Made by a program: the position numbers and the translations under genes. Shown one piece after another: positions 59,192 through 64,000 of a stretch of DNA of 64,000 bases; the stretch's first letter is position 1, and every line of letters starts with the position of its first letter. The notes under the pieces were generated by a model that saw only the letters and a program-made list of their open reading frames with translations, was not told the origin of the DNA and ran no database searches. Source of the stretch: Manduca sexta (lineage: Eukaryota; Arthropoda; Insecta; Lepidoptera; Sphingidae); assembly GCF_014839805.1 (NCBI RefSeq), contig NC_051126.1, positions 7,386,609 through 7,450,608 of the forward strand, in the 5' to 3' direction.

Positions 59192-62100
59192 ATGCCGCGT
59201 GGTAAGTATATTTGTTTGCGTGTTATGTTTTTTCTCAATGTCGAACAATGTTATAAGATTCATCCCTATTCCTATTAGCGTGTCTAGTTCCAAGCAATAC
59301 GTAGTTAATGCTAAAATTTTTATTTTTTCGATGCGAATATTTTTTCAAACTTATGGCAAATTTCTTTGTGGCTATTGATTGTTTGACCTAACCTATATTT
59401 GTGAAGAATTCATAGTTGCTAATTTTAAAACATTCAGGTAAATTCACGAATCACAAGGGTCGTAACCGCAAGTTTACAAGTCCGGAGGAATTAGAAGAAC
59501 AACGCAAGCAAGAAGAGCAGAAACAAAAGTATGTATTAAATGTTTATTTTATAATTATTCATAGATATATGCAGTGGATAGTATTTGTACTCTATATTTA
59601 TATGTAAAGTATTTAAAAAGGGTTTTTCCAGTTTTGATTGATCATTGGCTTGTAATTATAACTTATGTGTTGGCACACTAAGGTTTTTAGTAATTTAAAA
59701 GTAGCCTTTATCACAAATAAAAGACGCTCAGTAATAGACAAAACCTATCCCTAGCAGACTGTTACTTATGTAAATAATTCACACTTATTTTTCTTTCTTA
59801 TTTTAAGTATTTTTCTTTTTACATTTCTACATATCTGAAAACTATTAATGCGTATAAAAATATGATAAATAAAATGAATCACCCTGAGATGGCAAGGGTC
59901 AAAACCCAAACCACCAGTGATTATGTTGAACAAAGCTCTTTGATAAGGGGCTCTTTGATTGAGAGGATCACCCTTGGACAGAAATGAGTAGAGTTCATTC
60001 TATATATTGGCTTATATATTATAATTCCATACTACAACTCTCCATAAAAGTTGGATGTTATCTACATAATGTGTACTATGAAGGGACAATTATTTTATAT
60101 TTTATTGATATGTAAACAGTTTTAAACTTTTGACTAATTTAATTTTAAAGACTTACTGGATGTGAGTAGTCAATGTTAAAATAAGTGGTTAATTATTTTC
60201 TTTCATTGTAATCAAAATATGTAATGGTAACAGTGTGATCTCATTTAGTTTTGTTTGAATAAGGTCTATAAATAAAAAAGACAGATTTGGCTTGTAAAAA
60301 ATGTACTGGTTGATGTGCAAATAATAAGTGCATTCATATAAACTACTTTTTCTATAGTTCAAAATCTTGTCATATTACTAAGTATAAGTTCGAACAATTA
60401 CAAATAGATTTACAAATGATTTTTTTTTTTTATATAGTATTGGATACTAACATTTAATTTTTTTTAAAAAAAATATTTTATTGGTTATGTACATTTACAG
60501 ATAGATGTCTGATGACATAAACTTGTCCATAGTAATTGAATTTTCACAAATAATATTTTAACAGTAGTAAAGTCAAGCAATTTGGTTTTCAGATGGAGAA
60601 AAGACCATGGCGGTGAAAGCTCTAGTGAGGAAGAATCTGAAGAGGAGAAATCGGGGTCTGGCAGCAGTGATGACAGTGATTCTGATGAAGATGTTAGTTA
60701 ATCACTGAAGTTATTGCTATGCAGGATTATTTAATATAAAAATTAGATTGACTTGCATATGCATGGTATTCTTCTAATTAATTAGTATCCTGTAGTAGGA
60801 AAATTATTAATCTCGTCTCTTAAGTAGTCCTGGGGCCACAATCAAGATGCCTATCTGCAATTGTTAATGCTTATAGAAAAGAAAAAATGTATGGGAATGC
60901 TATATTCTAGTGATAAGTCTGTTACTATTCCAGTTCATATTTTGGTTTTTTTTTTAAGTGTAAATTATTGTAGAACAGCATATTGGCAGCAAAGTATTTT
61001 TTATTTTTTATTTATGAGCTCACATATTTGGCTTTGTATTATTGAGAAATTATAATTCCTTACAAAAATAATGCATAAATTAATCACAATATTTTTTTCT
61101 GTTGCAGCACCCCACAAAGGCAAAGGGCGTGTCCGGGTTGATTGAAGTAGAAAACCCAAATCGTGTAGTAAAGAAAAATAAGAAATTAAACAACTTGAGT
61201 AACTTAGGCGAAGGAGAGAAACCTCAGCTTTCTAGGTGAATAAATATATATTTTAAATAATAACAAATTACATACATACATAACATCACGCATTTATCCC
61301 CGAAGGGGTATGCAGAAGCGCAACCAGGGCACCCACTTTTCGCCAAGTATGTTCAGTCCCATGATGTGGTGGGGGGCGAGCCTATCGCCATATCGGGCAC
61401 AAATTCCAGACTCCGGGCTGATACTGAGCAGAAAAACCCAAATATCACTTTGCCCGACACGGGATTCGAACCCAGGACCTCAGAGCGCTATTGTACCGGG
61501 CATGCAATACAACTACGCCACCGAGGCAGTCAATAACAAATTCTTAAATATAATTCTATAAATATGACAAGAATTTACATACAATAAATCCATCCGGCAG
61601 CTATGAGATATCTAATGCTCATAACATATAGTTGTCATTCAGTATCTGCTTTAGAATAATATTTGTTTATCGGCCTATGAAATACTAAACCAAATATATA
61701 AGTGATGTAAAATAATGCAATAGACGCGAGAGGGAAGAGATCGAGAGGCAGCGCGCGGCGGCGGCGTACCAGAAGCTGCACGCGGAGGGCAAGACCGACC
61801 AGGCGCGCGCCGACCTCGCGCGGCTCGCCATCATCCGCCAGCAGCGCGAGGAGGCCGCCAAGCGACGCGAGGCAGAGAAGAAGGCCAAGGAGGAATCCAC
61901 CACTAAGAAAAGGTACATATCTCTCCTTCACATAAAAGTTATAGTTTTATATATATCAGGGTTTGCTGATAAATATTAACGGATATATATCATGATATAT
62001 ATTTATTTATTATTAAAGTTGCATCAACTAAGTAACACCATCAAACCTTAACAATAGCATAGATTACAACAGCTTTTTGTTCAAATGCTACTTATACAAT

Positions 62101-63380
62101 TATAGATGCAAACGACATTTCAAATTGTAAGTAACAAAGCATTATTACAATTAAATAAAAGGAAACAAGATCTAAAATCGATTATCAATGTATATACATT
62201 GATATATATCAATTGATATTTAAAATATTTATTGTCTCCGCTAGAAAATTAACCAACCGAATGTGACGCTGGTAACATTGGCCCGAAGTAGCAATCTTAC
62301 TAGAAATTTTAGGTATTCCCTGTAATATGAACGCGAACGGTTAGTTCTTTAATTATTATTTTTTTATTTAATGCTTAAGTTCACGTAATAAGGTTTATTA
62401 TAGTAAGTAGGTAATAAGTTGGGTATTCCCCTATAATATTAATTGTAATCAAACTAAACTCGGAGACTGTTTTTTCATGTTTTTACTTATTTTATAATAA
62501 ATAATCAAATATTAAATAAATCAAACTCAATCTCTATTTTACACTAGATTTAAAAGATCAAATACTAAATAAACCCAATAGCAGTTTAAAATTGCATCTT
62601 TTCATATTCATGATATATATCGGATAAATATCAAATATCGGATATTTTAAATATTTATTATAAATATCGAATTTTTGCAAACCCTGATATATGTATAGAT
62701 ATAGAAATAAATCATTTACGCAAATATAGTGCACATGTACATTGCACCTTTTCTGTCGTAGTACAATGAGATGGCAATCCAACAACTGAAGAGATACCAG
62801 ATGTAGGTCCAACAGTATGCCATCCTTTTATCGTACTTCATGATATTATACATTCTCACGATTAAACACTCAAACCTGTATTTTCAGTCGATTTAAAAAA
62901 ACGCTTGTAACCTGCCCCTTCTGATTAAATTTAGACAATTAAGAATAATGGTTGATATGCTTACAGATGATTTATATATACAATATTTTTTAACATTAAT
63001 CTGAAATTAGTTTGGTTGGTTATTAAAATAGGTCTTAATTTTTTTTATTTACTGTTCCTTCCATTAATATATTTTTGTGTTAGTATTTTAATGGCACGAT
63101 CGACAGTAAAATTGTATCGCAGATTATTTTTATTATAAAATTTTACAATGAATTTGACTCTACCTAAGTTCTAAGTGAAGTATTTATAAATAATTAGTTT
63201 TTTTGGGATAAATATTTTCCTGGGATACAAAGTAGCCTATAGCATTTAGGAGTAATGTCGCTTTCTATTAGTGAATGAAATTAACAAAATCAGTTCGATA
63301 GTTTCAGAGATTAGTCCCTAGGAACATGCAAACTCACAAACTCTTCGTTTTCACAATTTGTATTCTTCTTTTGCAGGTAG
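59192..63380 (+). CDS. PDAP1: 28 kDa heat- and acid-stable phosphoprotein (PDGFA-associated protein 1)
   Basis: Exons 59192-59201, 59438-59528, 60593-60692, 61108-61235, 61724-61912 and 63377-63380 join in phases 1, 2, 0, 2 and 2 to give 173 residues (human PDAP1 has 181). The product starts [20 protein letters not shown], has an acidic Ser/Glu/Asp cluster ([20 protein letters not shown]), then the conserved [10 protein letters not shown] and a basic coiled-coil-like segment ([16 protein letters not shown]). This matches the PP28 family, which is conserved in animals, intrinsically disordered and phosphorylated; its role is reported around growth-factor signalling and RNA binding but is not settled. 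Exon 1 codes for only three codons and one base, and the last exon adds only one base of Arg plus TAG. Exon 5 is much richer in GC than the rest. Introns contain a SINE and a hAT-like MITE. Confidence 0.92.
61285..61530 (-). mobile_element. SINE type B in PDAP1 intron 4
   Basis: Reverse copy with all parts: 3' end TATCCCCGAAGGGGTATGCA, body ACTCCGGGCTGATACTGAGC and B-box CGGGATTCGAACCCAGGACC (plus-strand reading). Close to 47582-47855. Confidence 0.85.
61957..62686. mobile_element. hAT-like MITE in PDAP1 intron 5 (730 bp)
   Basis: Ends CAGGGTTTGC and GCAAACCCTG are inverted. Flanking 8-mers ATATATAT and ATATATGT agree at 7 of 8, consistent with the 8 bp target duplication of hAT elements. 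The interior is AT-rich with many GATAT words and no coding capacity. Confidence 0.65.
63190..63350 (+). repeat. Helitron-like body fragment in PDAP1 intron 5
   Basis: GGGATACAAAGTAGCCTATA and TTCGATAGTTTCAGAGATTA correspond to the AAAGTAGCCTATG / GAGATTAGC blocks of the copy at 31996-32305. Boundaries not defined. Confidence 0.45.
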
Positions 63381-63691
63381 ACTTGTACATGACTCTAGAC
63401 TAACGAGAAAGTTCCAACCAACTGTTTTGCACGCTGATAATCTCAATATGGAAAGGTAACACACAAAATATCTGATGCTCGGAAATTATTCTACTTTATG
63501 TATTCAAAATCGTGCGTGAAGGAATTGTATAGTGCATAATAGCTGGATATTATTTGAACCAGTGGCATATTTTTATAATAAATGTTCTGTTTGTGTTGGC
63601 ATAACATTCTTGGAGGGCGTCCGACGGCGTTTGCAAAGAGGATTATTTTACGTCTTAGAAATTTTACGTAATATTTTATATTTGCAGTTTT

Positions 63692-63697
63692 AATAAA
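63692..63697 (+). terminator. Poly(A) signal for PDAP1
   Basis: AATAAA about 310 bases after the stop codon at 63378-63380, in a plausible 3' UTR. Confidence 0.5.
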
Positions 63698-64000
63698 GCT
63701 TGGCAACATGCATGATTTCTGTTACAGCCATTAATATCCATATAGTAAAAAATATTGTAATTAACTTAATAAGTAAAGCCTGAATCTATTTTTAGGCATT
63801 GACGAGCTGTTGTCTTTTAATTTTTCATTGTAAAATTTTAGCGATGAAAAATGTGTACATAATTGCAATGAAATTGTCCGAAACTAATGATTTCATAAAG
63901 TCGTCATAGTCCAGTTTTACAAATATTTGTAATTTATTGATCCTCGGAGGCATTGTAATGTGTATTCTATGTTAAACCTTTGAAGCAATATCCCTAATAA
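63698..64000. other. End of window, no gene seen
   Basis: AT-rich sequence downstream of PDAP1 without recognisable feature. Confidence 0.4.

Overview
The window looks like a piece of a lepidopteran (moth or butterfly) nuclear genome. It is AT-rich, its genes have introns with GT-AG splice sites, and the intergenic space is filled with repeats typical of Lepidoptera: Helitrons with A|TC...CTAG|T ends, tRNA-headed SINEs, TTAA-flanked MITEs and a DD37D (maT-type) mariner. No bacterial features, CRISPR arrays or rRNA genes are seen. The order assignment is inference from repeat content and gene structure.

Region by region. (1) 1-5.8 kb: the 3' part of a plus-strand gene for an insect DUF4781-type protein; its second visible intron appears to contain a small two-exon gene on the opposite strand. 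(2) 5.8-9.5 kb: two MITEs, an 817 bp Helitron, and a minus-strand gene for an unrecognised small membrane protein whose open frame ends inside the Helitron. (3) 9.5-14 kb: SINEs, a MITE nested in a SINE, and a weak candidate exon pair. (4) 14.0-20.8 kb: a head-to-head pair of paralogous type II membrane proteins resembling alpha-1,4-glycosyltransferases. Both have lost the DXD metal-binding motif, both carry a long low-complexity insert, and both share a cytoplasmic EQYPLL sorting-type motif. (5) 21.4-28.7 kb: a four-exon minus-strand gene for a secreted, mucin-like protein with about 15 chitin-binding type-2 (CBM14) domains, a 33 bp coding minisatellite, a Q-rich QI(S/N)YG repeat and a dibasic cleavage site before the last domain. 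(6) 29-59 kb: a gene-poor stretch of repeats, including a nearly intact maT transposon beside a Helitron, a fully palindromic TTAA MITE, nested SINE/LINE debris and three perfect hairpins. (7) 59.2-63.7 kb: PDAP1, a conserved small acidic phosphoprotein gene in six coding exons, with a SINE and a hAT-like MITE in its introns.

The genes do not form one pathway. The strongest leads for something undescribed are the degenerate glycosyltransferase-like pair, the nested 66-residue gene, and the Helitron-derived C-terminus. Single-base frame breaks occur at short homopolymer runs in the DUF4781 gene, probably in one glycosyltransferase-like gene, and in the mariner transposase. For the first two, an assembly indel must be excluded before calling pseudogenes.
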